This document shows positions 1-8,995 of a stretch of 13,482 nt of DNA, in pieces. Source of the DNA: an uncultured Prevotella sp. (lineage in GTDB: Bacteria; Bacteroidota; Bacteroidia; Bacteroidales; Bacteroidaceae); NCBI GenBank assembly GCA_900547085.1, contig URFI01000037.1, positions 1 to 13,482 on the forward strand, read 5' to 3'. Each line of letters opens with the position of its first letter. Within the stretch, counting starts at the first letter, position 1. The translations under genes were made by a program, and so were the position numbers. The notes under the pieces were generated by a model, which did no database searches, had not been told where the DNA came from, and saw only the letters and a program-made list of their open reading frames with translations.

Positions 1-99
1 CACGTCATTACACGAGGTGAAATGGCCGTACTGATAGACCAAATGCTCGATCCCTTTCACTGGAAAGAAGTTGACATACAGGGAAATTTTATCAAGTAA
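1..99 (+). CDS. C-terminal end of an unidentified protein (possible FAD-dependent oxidoreductase), 5' truncated
   Basis: Frame 1 is open from the first base and ends at a TAA at 97-99, giving 32 residues that begin HVITRGEMAVLIDQ and end DIQGNFIK. It runs in the same direction as the epimerase 18 bp downstream, so it is probably co-transcribed with it. The tail resembles, from memory, the end of large secreted FAD-dependent oxidoreductase or 'xanthan lyase'-type proteins common in Bacteroidales PULs (an ITRxE-AVLID-xxDPF-xxVDIxGNF pattern). The fragment is too short to confirm this. That the frame is coding is supported by its position, its stop just before the next gene and its plausible composition. 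The family assignment is a weak inference. Confidence 0.5.
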   Translation, partial: HVITRGEMAVLIDQMLDPFHWKEVDIQGNFIK

Positions 100-117
100 T
101 ATTTAAATCATATAGCT

Positions 118-1311
118 ATGGATATAAATCAATTGAAAGAATTAGCCGACTTGTACAAAAGTGAATTACTACAGAAAGTGGTTCCCTTTTGGCTTGAGAA
201 GTCACAAGACGAAGAGTATGGTGGATACTTCACATGCTTAGATCGCAAAGGAAATTTTTTTGACACAGACAAATTTATTTGGTTGCAGTGTCGTGAGGTG
301 TGGTTGTTCGCCATGCTATATAACAAGGTAGAGAAAAACGAGGAATGGTTGAACTGTGCCATCCAAGGAGCAGAGTTTTTAAAAAAGCATGGACATGACG
401 GCCAGTACAACTGGTATTTCTCGCTGGATAGGACAGGCAAACCATTGGTTGAGCCTTACAACATCTTCTCGTACACGTTCGCAGCCATGGCTTTCGGACA
501 GCTAAGTTTGGCCACAGGCAATGACGAATACGCCACCATCGCCAAAAAAACGTTCGATATCATTCTGTCGAAGGTAGACAATCCCAAAGGTAAGTGGAAC
601 AAGATACATCCGGGAACACGCAACATGAAAAACTTTGCACTGCCCATGATACTCTGCAACTTGGCCTTGGAGATAGAGCATCTTCTTGATGAAAGCTATC
701 TACTCGAGACCATGGAAACGTGCATCCATGAAGTGATGGACGTGTTTTACCGACCAGAGCTTGGCGGCATCATTGTGGAAAACGTGGGTGCCGACGGCAA
801 CTTGGTAGACTGCTTCGAGGGCAGACAGGTAACACCAGGACATGCCATAGAGGCTATGTGGTTTATCATGGACTTGGGTAAACGCCTGAATAGACCCGAA
901 CTGATAGAAAAAGCCAAGGACACCGCGCTTACCATGTTGGAGTATGGATGGGACAAGGAGTTTGGTGGCCTGTATTACTTCATGGATCGCAACGGCTGTC
1001 CTCCCCAGCAATTGGAATGGGATCAGAAGCTGTGGTGGGTACACATCGAAACCCTTATCTCTATGCTCAAGGGCTATCAGCTCACGGGAGACAAGAGGTG
1101 TATGGACTGGTTCAAGAAGGTACACGAATATGCTTGGACACATTTCAGAGATGACGAGTATGCTGAATGGTACGGATACCTCAACAGGCGCGGCGAAGTG
1201 CTGTTGCCATTGAAGGGTGGAAAATGGAAAGGATGTTTCCATGTACCAAGAGGAATGTACCAATGCTGGACTACGTTAGAAGAAATAGTCAAGGCAAACG
1301 ATACCAAATAA
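118..1311 (+). CDS. N-acylglucosamine 2-epimerase (AGE/RnBP family)
   Basis: This 397-residue protein matches the usual length of AGE, which interconverts N-acetylmannosamine and N-acetylglucosamine through an (alpha/alpha)6 barrel. No signal peptide is seen, so it is cytoplasmic. Residues in the expected active-site positions are R59 (CREVWLF), K162 (NKIHPGTR), H242 (PGHAIEAMW), E311 (WWVHIETL) and H375 (GCFHVPRGM). The two histidines are the proposed acid/base pair in this family. The GHDG segment at 92-95 fits the loop linked to ATP activation in AGE. The KGCFHVPR block favours AGE over the related cellobiose epimerases and mannose isomerases. In Bacteroides sialic acid catabolism this enzyme follows the Neu5Ac lyase, but no lyase gene is visible here. 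The next gene starts 8 bp after the stop, so the two are likely in one operon. Exact substrate specificity is inferred. Confidence 0.9.
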   Translation: MDINQLKELADLYKSELLQKVVPFWLEKSQDEEYGGYFTCLDRKGNFFDTDKFIWLQCREVWLFAMLYNKVEKNEEWLNCAIQGAEFLKKHGHDGQYNWYFSLDRTGKPLVEPYNIFSYTFAAMAFGQLSLATGNDEYATIAKKTFDIILSKVDNPKGKWNKIHPGTRNMKNFALPMILCNLALEIEHLLDESYLLETMETCIHEVMDVFYRPELGGIIVENVGADGNLVDCFEGRQVTPGHAIEAMWFIMDLGKRLNRPELIEKAKDTALTMLEYGWDKEFGGLYYFMDRNGCPPQQLEWDQKLWWVHIETLISMLKGYQLTGDKRCMDWFKKVHEYAWTHFRDDEYAEWYGYLNRRGEVLLPLKGGKWKGCFHVPRGMYQCWTTLEEIVKANDTK

Positions 1312-1319
1312 AGCAAACC

Positions 1320-2390
1320 ATGACAAACAGGAGAAACTTTATCAAGCAAGTGATTGGTGCCTCATCGCTTGTACTGGGTAGCAAAATTCTGTCTTCCTAT
1401 ACCAAGGTGGACAACGCTTTTGTGCAGCACGAGGACGGCGAGACTTTTGCTACGCCGCACGCTATGAAAGGCATGCCTATTAAAGCTACATTTCTGGATG
1501 AGATAAGTTGGGACATTCCGCACCAAAACTGGGGCAAGAAAGAATGGGATCAAGACTTCAAAGCCATGAAAAAGATGGGCATCAACACTGTTGTTCTCAT
1601 CCGTGCCGGACTGGGAAAGTGGATTGCCGCACCGTTCTCAACTCTCATCGGAAAAGAAGATGTATATTATCCACCAGTTGATTTGGTAGAAATGTTCTTG
1701 ACACTCGCCGACAAACATCGCATGAATTTCTTCTTCGGTATGTATGATTCCGGCAAGTATTGGCAAGAGGGACTGTTCCAAAAAGAGATAGACCTGAACC
1801 TAAGCTTAATCGATGAGGTGTGGGCCAAATATGGCAAACATCCTTCTTTCAAGGGATGGTATCTGTCACAAGAAATCAGTCGTCGAACAAAAAACATGTC
1901 ACGCATATATGCTGAGGTGGGCAAGCACGCCAAAGCCGTGTCGGGTAACCTCACGACCATGGTTTCACCCTATATCCACGGCGTGAAGACTGACCAAGTG
2001 ATGAGTGGCGACAAGGCTCTTACTGTGAGAGAACATGAAGAAGAATGGAACGAGATTTTGGGCAACGTCAAGGGTGCCGTGGATATCTTGGCATTCCAAG
2101 ACGGACAGGTAGACTATGGCGAACTGTACGATTATCTTGTGGTAAACAAAAAATTGGCAGACAGATACGGCATGAAATGCTGGACAAACATTGAATCGTT
2201 TGACCGCGACATGCCCATCCGCTTCCTGCCAATCAAATGGGAGAAACTGCTGTTGAAACTTGAAGCCGCGCGGAAAGCCGGAATGGAAAACGCCATTACC
2301 TTTGAGTTCTCACACTTTATGAGTCCCAATTCCGCATATTTGCAAGCAGGCCACTTGTATCATAGATACTGTGAGCATTTTAATATTTAA
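1320..2390 (+). CDS. DUF4434-family putative TIM-barrel protein with Tat-type signal
   Basis: I place the start at 1320, giving 356 residues. An in-frame ATG at 1167 lies deep inside the epimerase gene and would hide the signal sequence. The N-terminus reads TNRRNFIKQVIGASSLVLG, a twin-arginine motif (RRxFIK) followed by a hydrophobic stretch, so export by Tat is likely. The mature part from about residue 54 resembles DUF4434, with FLDEISWDIPHQNWG at 58-72, a YDSGKYW block at 142-148 and GWYLSQE at 179-185. Families of this fold often hold catalytic acids at strand ends. Candidates are E185, E292 (CWTNIESF) and E329 (ITFEFSHF). DUF4434 proteins recur in Bacteroidales PULs and look like glycoside hydrolases, but I know of no proven activity. 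The gene lies between the epimerase and SusC, 29 bp before the latter. Confidence 0.8.
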   Translation: MTNRRNFIKQVIGASSLVLGSKILSSYTKVDNAFVQHEDGETFATPHAMKGMPIKATFLDEISWDIPHQNWGKKEWDQDFKAMKKMGINTVVLIRAGLGKWIAAPFSTLIGKEDVYYPPVDLVEMFLTLADKHRMNFFFGMYDSGKYWQEGLFQKEIDLNLSLIDEVWAKYGKHPSFKGWYLSQEISRRTKNMSRIYAEVGKHAKAVSGNLTTMVSPYIHGVKTDQVMSGDKALTVREHEEEWNEILGNVKGAVDILAFQDGQVDYGELYDYLVVNKKLADRYGMKCWTNIESFDRDMPIRFLPIKWEKLLLKLEAARKAGMENAITFEFSHFMSPNSAYLQAGHLYHRYCEHFNI

Positions 2391-2419
2391 TTCATTCACT
2401 AACCTAAAAATCATAATTA

Positions 2420-5400
2420 ATGGAAAAAATAAGATGTTGTATCAGGAGGCTTGTTGTGTCCTTGATCCTAACAGTCACATGCGTGGCAGCAGGCTATGCG
2501 CAAAATGTGATAACAGGAACAGTCAGCGACACGAATGGTGAGCCTGTGGTAGGAGTGTCTATCGTTGTGAAAGGAACGACGAGAGGACAGGTTACTAACA
2601 TTGATGGACGGTACCAAATCGAGGCTAAAGCTAATGACATATTGACTTTTGCAAGTGTCGGCATGGTATCGCAAGAAGTGAAGGTGGGCAATCGCAAGAC
2701 GATTGACATTACGATGAAGGAGGATGTCGCCGCTTTAAGCGAGGTCGTAGTAGTGGGCTATGGCACACAAAAGCGAGGAAGTATTACGGGCGCAATCTCC
2801 ACAGTTTCTGACAAAGAGATACTCAAGGCACCAACCATGAGTATCAGTAATATTATCGGACCCCGCATTGCGGGTGTGGCAGCCGTACAATCAAGCGGGC
2901 AGCCCGGTAGTGATAACGCGGCGCTCACCATGCGCGGACAAGGGGGTATCATCTACGTTATTGATGGTATTCGACGCACCTCAGCCGACTTTAACGGATT
3001 GGATCCGAATGAAATTGAATCGGTGTCTATCTTGAAAGACGCGGCCGCTGTGTCTGTCTATGGTCTGGATGCCAACGGAGCGTTTATCGTAACCACGAAA
3101 AAAGGTAGCAAAAACAAGACGTCCATCTCCTACACGGGAGCTTTCGGATTGAGCGAGAACGCACAAAATCAGGTGTGGCTTGACGGCCCCGGATACGCTT
3201 ATTGGTACAACAAAGCACGCGAATTGCAGGGCGATGCCCCCGTCTTTACAGATGAAATGGTACAAAAGATGCGTGACGGAGTTGACGGTTGGGGCAACAC
3301 CAACTGGTACAAAAAAATGTTTGGAACCGGAAACCGTATGCACCACAATGTCTCCGCATCGGGTGGAAACGACAAGGTGAAGTTTTTCGCATCAATGGGT
3401 TATTTGAAAGAAAACGGCAATATTGACAATTTCGATTATGACCGTTTGAATCTACGTTCAAACATTGACGCAAAGATAACCGACAACCTTACTTTTACGC
3501 TGGGCATAGCTGGGCGTATAGAGAAGCGCAACGCACCCAGATACTCTGCCAACCCAAACGATTGGCATAACATTCCACAGCAAATCATTAGGGCTTTGCC
3601 ATACGTTCCGGAAACTATGGAATATCAGGGAAGAACTTATGCTGTGTCTACACCAACAGCATCGTCACCTGTTGCCCCATTGGCATCCATCAATGAGTCA
3701 GGATACAGCAAGTCTAATCGCTCGTTTATCCAGACCAATTTCAGTCTGAAATATGATGCACCTTGGCTGAAAGGCTTAAGTGTGAAGTTTCAAGGAGCTT
3801 ACGATGCTAATTTCTATTTCAACAAGGTGCTAAGCAATCCTTACGAGGTGATGCAGATGAGTCTGCCCACCTCCGCATCCAAGACGTTGAATTATTATAA
3901 AGCTTTCGATGCCCAAGGAAACAGTGTGTCACTGAGTGAGGCCGCCAGCAAGGGTTACAACTTTACCACACAAACCAGTGTGACATACGACAACAGGTTT
4001 GACAAGCACACCGTGGGTGTGTTGTTATTGGCCGAGACGCGCGAAAACAAGAGCAACGCCCTGAGTGCAACCGGTACGGGATTGGACTTCTTGCAGCTTG
4101 ACGAGCTTAGCAAGATTACCAACTTGACTGGCGACGGCAAAGAAAAGATGCCAACGATAGGTGGTTATAGCGGATTTACGCGGGTGGCTGGATTTGTCGG
4201 CAGGCTCAATTACAACTATGATGACAAGTACTACTTAGAGGCTTCGGCACGTTATGATGGTAGTTATCTTTTTGGTGGTATGAATAACAGATGGGTGTTT
4301 TTGCCCAGTTTGTCGTTGGGTTGGCGTATCAATAACGAAAAATGGTTTGACGCCGACTGGGTGAATAACCTGAAACTGCGTGCTGGCGTTGGTAAAACAG
4401 GAACAAGTAGCGGATTGAACGCATTTCAATGGCGCAACGCGATGACATTGGTGAAAAACGCATTGGTGCTGGGTGGCGGAAGTCAGTCGATGATGTACGC
4501 CAGCGTTTTAGGCAATCCTAACCTACGGTGGGCCCAATGCATGAACTACAACCTTGGTGTAGACGCAACCTTGTGGAATGGCCTTTTAGGTATCGAATTT
4601 GATGTGTTCTATAAATATGAGTATGACAAAATTTCGTCTGTCGTGGGTGCGTTCCCACCGTCACGTGGTGGATACTATCACAACTCAGCCAATTTAAACA
4701 AGGCTGATTACAAGGGATTTGAGGTGGCTTTAACCCATCGCAACCACATTGGAAATTTTAATTATGGTGGAAAATTGATATGGTCGTACGCTTATGGACG
4801 TTGGCTGAAATACGCCGGCGACACAGACAATGCTCCAGAGTACCAACGCATCACAGGTAAACAAATTGGTGCCAAATATGGTTTCATGGGCGCAGGACTG
4901 TTCAAGGATGAGGCAGATATAGCCAATTCACCGACTGTCGTTGGTTATAAAGCACTGCCGGGCTATATAAAATATGTGGACCTGAATGGTGATGGTGTGA
5001 TAACCGCTGCCCAAGACCAAGGCTATGTAGGTAAAAGCTCAACCCCAACACACACAGGTTCGTTCAACTTGTTTGGCGATTGGAAGGGATTCGACTTTGA
5101 CTTGCTGTTCTCTTGGGGCTTGGACAATGTTGTGGCCTTGACCGGACAATATAGCGGTTCGGGCATCCAAGACAACACGGCCTATACAAAGCCGTTTTAC
5201 CACGGTGGTAACTCACCAACTTATTTGGTAGAGAAATCGTGGACACCCGACAACCCCAACGCAGAGTTCCCTCGTCTTGAGATTTCAGGTCCGAGCAACA
5301 ACAACGGCTTCTCTTCCACGTTCTGGTATCGCTCTGGCAACTACATGCGGTTAAAGACAGCGCAAATTGGCTACAACTTCCCCAAACAATGGCTAACTAA

Positions 5401-5560
5401 CATAGGCATTGAGGGTGCAAGACTATATGTGGAGGGTTTCAACCTGTTGACATTCAGTAGTCTGACCAAATACAACATAGACCCTGAGTCTCCTTCTGTA
5501 AACAATGGGTACTACCCACAGCAGAGGACGTATACCATGGGAATAAAACTAACATTCTAA
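2420..5560 (+). CDS. SusC/RagA-family TonB-linked outer-membrane transporter
   Basis: This is a 1046-residue outer-membrane importer for oligosaccharides, powered by TonB-ExbB-ExbD. A signal peptide ends near A27 (GYA before QN). Residues about 30-100 form the carboxypeptidase D regulatory-like domain (ITGTVSDTNGEPVVGVSI). The conserved SEVVVVGYGTQKRG segment follows at 107-120, then a plug domain to about 230 and a long beta-barrel ending in the aromatic residue of GIKLTF, as outer-membrane barrels do. The plug signature usually read as YGxRAxNGVI is here VYGLDANGAF (213-222), a modest variant. The length is normal for the family. The SusD partner begins 13 bp downstream, the standard arrangement. 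The substrate cannot be read from the sequence. Neighbouring genes suggest amino-sugar- or sialic acid-containing fragments. Confidence 0.95.
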   Translation: MEKIRCCIRRLVVSLILTVTCVAAGYAQNVITGTVSDTNGEPVVGVSIVVKGTTRGQVTNIDGRYQIEAKANDILTFASVGMVSQEVKVGNRKTIDITMKEDVAALSEVVVVGYGTQKRGSITGAISTVSDKEILKAPTMSISNIIGPRIAGVAAVQSSGQPGSDNAALTMRGQGGIIYVIDGIRRTSADFNGLDPNEIESVSILKDAAAVSVYGLDANGAFIVTTKKGSKNKTSISYTGAFGLSENAQNQVWLDGPGYAYWYNKARELQGDAPVFTDEMVQKMRDGVDGWGNTNWYKKMFGTGNRMHHNVSASGGNDKVKFFASMGYLKENGNIDNFDYDRLNLRSNIDAKITDNLTFTLGIAGRIEKRNAPRYSANPNDWHNIPQQIIRALPYVPETMEYQGRTYAVSTPTASSPVAPLASINESGYSKSNRSFIQTNFSLKYDAPWLKGLSVKFQGAYDANFYFNKVLSNPYEVMQMSLPTSASKTLNYYKAFDAQGNSVSLSEAASKGYNFTTQTSVTYDNRFDKHTVGVLLLAETRENKSNALSATGTGLDFLQLDELSKITNLTGDGKEKMPTIGGYSGFTRVAGFVGRLNYNYDDKYYLEASARYDGSYLFGGMNNRWVFLPSLSLGWRINNEKWFDADWVNNLKLRAGVGKTGTSSGLNAFQWRNAMTLVKNALVLGGGSQSMMYASVLGNPNLRWAQCMNYNLGVDATLWNGLLGIEFDVFYKYEYDKISSVVGAFPPSRGGYYHNSANLNKADYKGFEVALTHRNHIGNFNYGGKLIWSYAYGRWLKYAGDTDNAPEYQRITGKQIGAKYGFMGAGLFKDEADIANSPTVVGYKALPGYIKYVDLNGDGVITAAQDQGYVGKSSTPTHTGSFNLFGDWKGFDFDLLFSWGLDNVVALTGQYSGSGIQDNTAYTKPFYHGGNSPTYLVEKSWTPDNPNAEFPRLEISGPSNNNGFSSTFWYRSGNYMRLKTAQIGYNFPKQWLTNIGIEGARLYVEGFNLLTFSSLTKYNIDPESPSVNNGYYPQQRTYTMGIKLTF

Positions 5561-5573
5561 AAGATTTGACAGT

Positions 5574-7202
5574 ATGAAAAATATATGTTTTAACCTAGCG
5601 GTGGCATTTTGCGCAGTCTTGCCCTTGACATCGTGTAACGACTGGCTGGATGGCGTTACTCAAACAGCGACCGTAAGTGATGAGATTGTTTGGCAAGACG
5701 CAAAGCACGTTGATAAAAACGTGAATGCTTTTTATACCGTTTTGCACAGATACGGCCAGTTTGGAGAAACGCAGTTTGGCGGTAGCCTGACCGAAAGCCT
5801 TACCGATGCCTTCAAATATGGATCGGTTTCATTGGGCCATCGTGCAGGGCACCCCAATGTTTATGTTACCGACCCATCCGTGGTGACACCCGATGGCTGT
5901 CTATATAATGTGTGGAGCGAGGGTGCTGCTTACGGAAGTATCAGGCAGATAAACCAGTTTTTAGCCATGCAGAAACAATATTCTAAGTTTTCTGAGGAGC
6001 AAAACGCACGCTGGGAGGCTCAGGCTCGCTTCTTCCGCGCATACCTATACTTCCAGTTGGCCAAACGGCATGGTAGCGTAATTATCTATGAAAACTTGCC
6101 GGAAAGCAATGACAAAGCACTTAGTTCGGCTGAAGAAACTTGGAAATTTATCGCTGATGATCTTGACTTTGCTGCAGCTAACCTTCCTAAGGAGTGGGCA
6201 GACCCCAACGCAAAAGGCAGGGTAACTCAAGGAGCAGCCTACGCCCTGAAGTCACGAGCCATGCTTTACGCAGAACAATGGCAGGCTGCATACGACGCGG
6301 CTGACAAGGTAGAGAAGCTCGGACTGTACGATTTGGCACCCAATTACGCTGACGCATGGAGTGGTAACAACAACGAATGCATATTGGCCTTCAGGTATAA
6401 CAAGGACAGTGGACCTTACCACAGCTTTGACCAATACTATGTGCCACAGTGCGACGGATACGATTTTGGTGCCATGGGAACACCTACGCAGGAAATGGTG
6501 GAGTGCTACGAGACTAAAGATGGCAAAACCGTGGACTGGACTCCATGGCATGAAACCACCAACCAACAGCCTCCTTACGACCAGCTTGAACCCCGATTTG
6601 CCGCTACCATCATATATGCGGGAAGCGAATGGAAGGGACGCAAGATGGATTGCAGCGTAGGAGGTAAGAACGGTGAGTTCATGGCTTATCGTGAGCAGGC
6701 TTACTCTTACGGCAAAACCACAACAGGATATTTTCTTCGTAAGCTGCTCGACGAAAAACTAACGGACATCAAGGGACAACACAGCTCGCAACCATGGGTA
6801 GAAATACGCTTTGCCGAGGTGTTGTTGAACAAAGCCGAGGCTGCTTTCAGATTGGGCAAAACCAGTGAGGCACAGACGCTCATGAACCGCGTGCGGGCAC
6901 GTGTTGGACTGCCTGTGAAAACCTCTACCGGTGACGCTTGGTTTAAGGATTACCGCAACGAGCGTAAGGTGGAATTAGCTTACGAAGGACATCTGTTCTG
7001 GGATATGCGCAGGTGGAAACTGGCTCATATTGAGTATAACAACTACCGCTGTCACGGTATGAAGATTACCAACGGCACATACGAGTATGTTGATTGTGAC
7101 GGTCAAGACCGTAAGTTCTCGTCAAAACTCTACAGGCTGCCTGTTCCTACATCCGAATTGAAGAACAATAAGTTGGCCAAACAGTTTGATGAATGGAAAT
7201 AA
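5574..7202 (+). CDS. SusD/RagB-family surface glycan-binding lipoprotein
   Basis: This 542-residue lipoprotein is the partner of the SusC above it and would act as a hinged lid that captures glycan over the barrel. The lipobox is LTSC with the lipidated cysteine at 21, followed by NDWLD, the common SusD start. Helical TPR-like segments follow, for example RWEAQARFFRAYLYFQLAK and EVLLNKAEAAFRLGK. The C-terminal SusD signature YRNERKVELAYEGHLFWD starts at residue 460 and continues into MRRWK. The protein ends with the usual LPVPTSEL block. Length and order are ordinary. Binding residues cannot be assigned without a structure, although the many exposed-type Trp and Tyr residues fit carbohydrate binding. 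It appears to be co-transcribed with SusC and with the DUF5018 gene 22 bp downstream. Confidence 0.95.
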   Translation: MKNICFNLAVAFCAVLPLTSCNDWLDGVTQTATVSDEIVWQDAKHVDKNVNAFYTVLHRYGQFGETQFGGSLTESLTDAFKYGSVSLGHRAGHPNVYVTDPSVVTPDGCLYNVWSEGAAYGSIRQINQFLAMQKQYSKFSEEQNARWEAQARFFRAYLYFQLAKRHGSVIIYENLPESNDKALSSAEETWKFIADDLDFAAANLPKEWADPNAKGRVTQGAAYALKSRAMLYAEQWQAAYDAADKVEKLGLYDLAPNYADAWSGNNNECILAFRYNKDSGPYHSFDQYYVPQCDGYDFGAMGTPTQEMVECYETKDGKTVDWTPWHETTNQQPPYDQLEPRFAATIIYAGSEWKGRKMDCSVGGKNGEFMAYREQAYSYGKTTTGYFLRKLLDEKLTDIKGQHSSQPWVEIRFAEVLLNKAEAAFRLGKTSEAQTLMNRVRARVGLPVKTSTGDAWFKDYRNERKVELAYEGHLFWDMRRWKLAHIEYNNYRCHGMKITNGTYEYVDCDGQDRKFSSKLYRLPVPTSELKNNKLAKQFDEWK

Positions 7203-7224
7203 CAACTTTTAAGTATTGACAAAT

Positions 7225-8898
7225 ATGAAAACCAAAATATTAACATTAGCCTGCAACCTGCTGCTTATTTTTACATGGGTAGGTTGCCAAGAGCCAGAGG
7301 AGTTTCATCCTAATATAGAGCGAAACGGCATCACCAATCTCACAGCACGGTTTATTGATGATGACAGGGATGAAAACAACTTCACGAGTGAGATAGACTA
7401 TCAAAATAAAGTGATTACTGTTGTGTTTCCCTACAACTATCCACGGTTGTCTGACAATGTTCTCGACAAGTCGTCACTCAAAAAGATGCGGGTGTTCGCA
7501 AGTCTCGAAAACAACGTGTATGTAACACCTAAGCTGTATTTTATGGACTTGACGAAGGAGAACACGATTACCGTGACCGACCAGAATGGAGGGAAGGCAG
7601 ACTATAAAGTAGTGGCCGAAATAAGAAAAAGCAACGAGTGTGCCATTACTAAGTTTGACCTTCCAAATGCCAACTTAAGTGGTCTTGTGAAGGAAGCAGA
7701 CAAGGTAATCTCCCTTGTCTCTGCTGACGAGATTGGCAAACAACTTGCAATGGTGAGCATCTCTCACGGAGCCACCATTTCTCCTGATCCAACAGTCGTA
7801 GCTCTTGACTATGACCAGGAGCAACAATTCAAGGTTACGGCGCAAGATGGCGTTACCTCGATGGTGTATACAGTGAAAAAAGAAATTCCACAAAAAATCA
7901 ACAATGGGTTGCGCGCCAGCAGCGCTCAACTGTTGTGGGTAAAGAAACTTGTGGACATCGGACTAACCCAAAACCACATGACCACAGGTGTCGCAGCTCT
8001 TAACAACTATGTTGTCGTGAATGAGAGAGGCAATGGACAAGCGGTATATCTCAACGCCAAAACCGGAGAGATAGCGGGTCATATCGACATCAGCGAATTT
8101 GCTGGGAGTCTGACAAACATGTATGCCACAGCCGATGATAACGATAATATATTGTTCTGCAACTTCAATAATCAGAAAGATGGAAAGTTCATTATCTGGA
8201 GAGTAAAGGGTGTCAAGGGTAAGCCTGAAAAGTATTTGGAATACACCACAAGCGCACAGATGGGACGCAAACTATCTGTTATTGGTAGCTTGGACGGCGA
8301 AGCTATCATTACGGCACCTATACATGGTACCGCAGGACAATTTGCACGCTGGCAGGTGAAAGCCGGAAAGCTGGTTTCTACCACGCCAGTCATGGTTCAA
8401 GCCCAAGGCTTAGGCAACTGGGGTAATAATGCGGACGTAATATACAGCAATCCAGCTGACCCCACAAGCGACTATTTCGCTGCATACTATGCCGCACCAA
8501 GGCATGCCTCGTTGTTTGACGGGAAAACCAATTCTATCAAAGCCAAGGGACCAGAAATATCTTCCAACTGGCTTCAGAATGCGGTAGACTATACCGTATT
8601 TAACAAAGCACACTACTTCATTTCTAACTCTGTGAACCTTTGGACATGGGGTACAGACGATTGCATCTACTTGTTCGACACAGGTGGGGGCAATTTGGAT
8701 ACGCAGGTGCTTGACTTCTCTTCAAAAGGCTTGGATATAAATGGCAAGTACGGAGGCAAGGCATTAGGAAAACAAAACGCAAATGGAACAGGCGACGTCG
8801 CACTGAGAGTATCGAACGACGGATACTATCTGTACATCTACTTCATGTTTACCAACGGATATGTTGGTTGCGTGCGCTGCGACTGTTTGGATTTATAA
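7225..8898 (+). CDS. DUF5018-like surface lipoprotein in SusE position (putative glycan-binding protein)
   Basis: I choose the ATG at 7225 (557 residues). An in-frame TTG at 7216 would add only three residues before the signal. The lipobox is WVGC with cysteine 21, followed by the acidic stretch QEPEEF that resembles a Bacteroidetes surface-export signal. Residues about 36-135 and 139-220 look like two Ig-like modules. The second closes with FKVTAQDGVTSMVYTVKK, a typical DUF5018 or cadherin-like repeat ending. Residues about 228-557 form a separate beta-rich region with recurring hydrophobic strands and motifs such as ITAPIHGTAGQFARWQ and DDCIYLFDTGGG, which could be a propeller. Its place directly after SusD suggests a surface glycan-binding protein. 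A hairpin terminator follows, so this is probably the last gene of its unit. Binding is inferred, with no catalytic motif seen. Confidence 0.75.
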   Translation: MKTKILTLACNLLLIFTWVGCQEPEEFHPNIERNGITNLTARFIDDDRDENNFTSEIDYQNKVITVVFPYNYPRLSDNVLDKSSLKKMRVFASLENNVYVTPKLYFMDLTKENTITVTDQNGGKADYKVVAEIRKSNECAITKFDLPNANLSGLVKEADKVISLVSADEIGKQLAMVSISHGATISPDPTVVALDYDQEQQFKVTAQDGVTSMVYTVKKEIPQKINNGLRASSAQLLWVKKLVDIGLTQNHMTTGVAALNNYVVVNERGNGQAVYLNAKTGEIAGHIDISEFAGSLTNMYATADDNDNILFCNFNNQKDGKFIIWRVKGVKGKPEKYLEYTTSAQMGRKLSVIGSLDGEAIITAPIHGTAGQFARWQVKAGKLVSTTPVMVQAQGLGNWGNNADVIYSNPADPTSDYFAAYYAAPRHASLFDGKTNSIKAKGPEISSNWLQNAVDYTVFNKAHYFISNSVNLWTWGTDDCIYLFDTGGGNLDTQVLDFSSKGLDINGKYGGKALGKQNANGTGDVALRVSNDGYYLYIYFMFTNGYVGCVRCDCLDL

Positions 8899-8910
8899 TC
8901 TTTCATTCAA

Positions 8911-8954
8911 CCATCTCAATGCTTTGACCATGTCACTGCATTGAGATGGCTTTT
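8911..8954 (+). terminator. Hairpin with T-run after the SusC-SusD-DUF5018 unit
   Basis: CCATCTCAATGC (8911-8922) and GCATTGAGATGG (8938-8949) form a perfect 12-bp stem. The 15-nt loop contains a second short inverted repeat, TGAC (8925-8928) with GTCA (8932-8935), which could extend the stem across a 2x2 internal loop to a triloop. TTTT follows at 8951-8954, one base after the stem. The hairpin starts 13 nt after the stop codon of the DUF5018-like gene. This fits intrinsic termination, although the T-run is short, so partial read-through into the next genes is possible. Confidence 0.75.
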
Positions 8955-8979
8955 ATCGTTCACGGTTGATAAAAAACAT

Positions 8980-8995
8980 ATCCATTTTGTTGGAT
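8980..8995. repeat. Small inverted repeat overlapping the putative -33 region
   Basis: ATCCA (8980-8984) and TGGAT (8991-8995) are inverted around TTTTGT. A further pair, ACGGTT (8962-8967) and AACCGT (9007-9012), flanks it symmetrically. The arms are short and the region is AT-rich, so chance is a real possibility. If functional, it could be an operator or a weak RNA structure over the candidate promoter. Confidence 0.25.

Noticed and set aside
700..1263. 187-codon open frame on the minus strand
   Set aside because: It lies wholly antisense to the conserved epimerase, shows no recognisable domain and has a composition expected of a shadow frame.
1167..1319. Extension of the DUF4434 gene to an in-frame ATG at 1167
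   Set aside because: It would overlap the epimerase by about 145 bp and place 51 unlikely residues before a clear Tat signal. The ATG at 1320 fits better.
7216..7224. TTG start for the DUF5018-like gene
   Set aside because: ATG at 7225 directly begins a normal lipoprotein signal (MKTKILTL), and the three extra residues add nothing.
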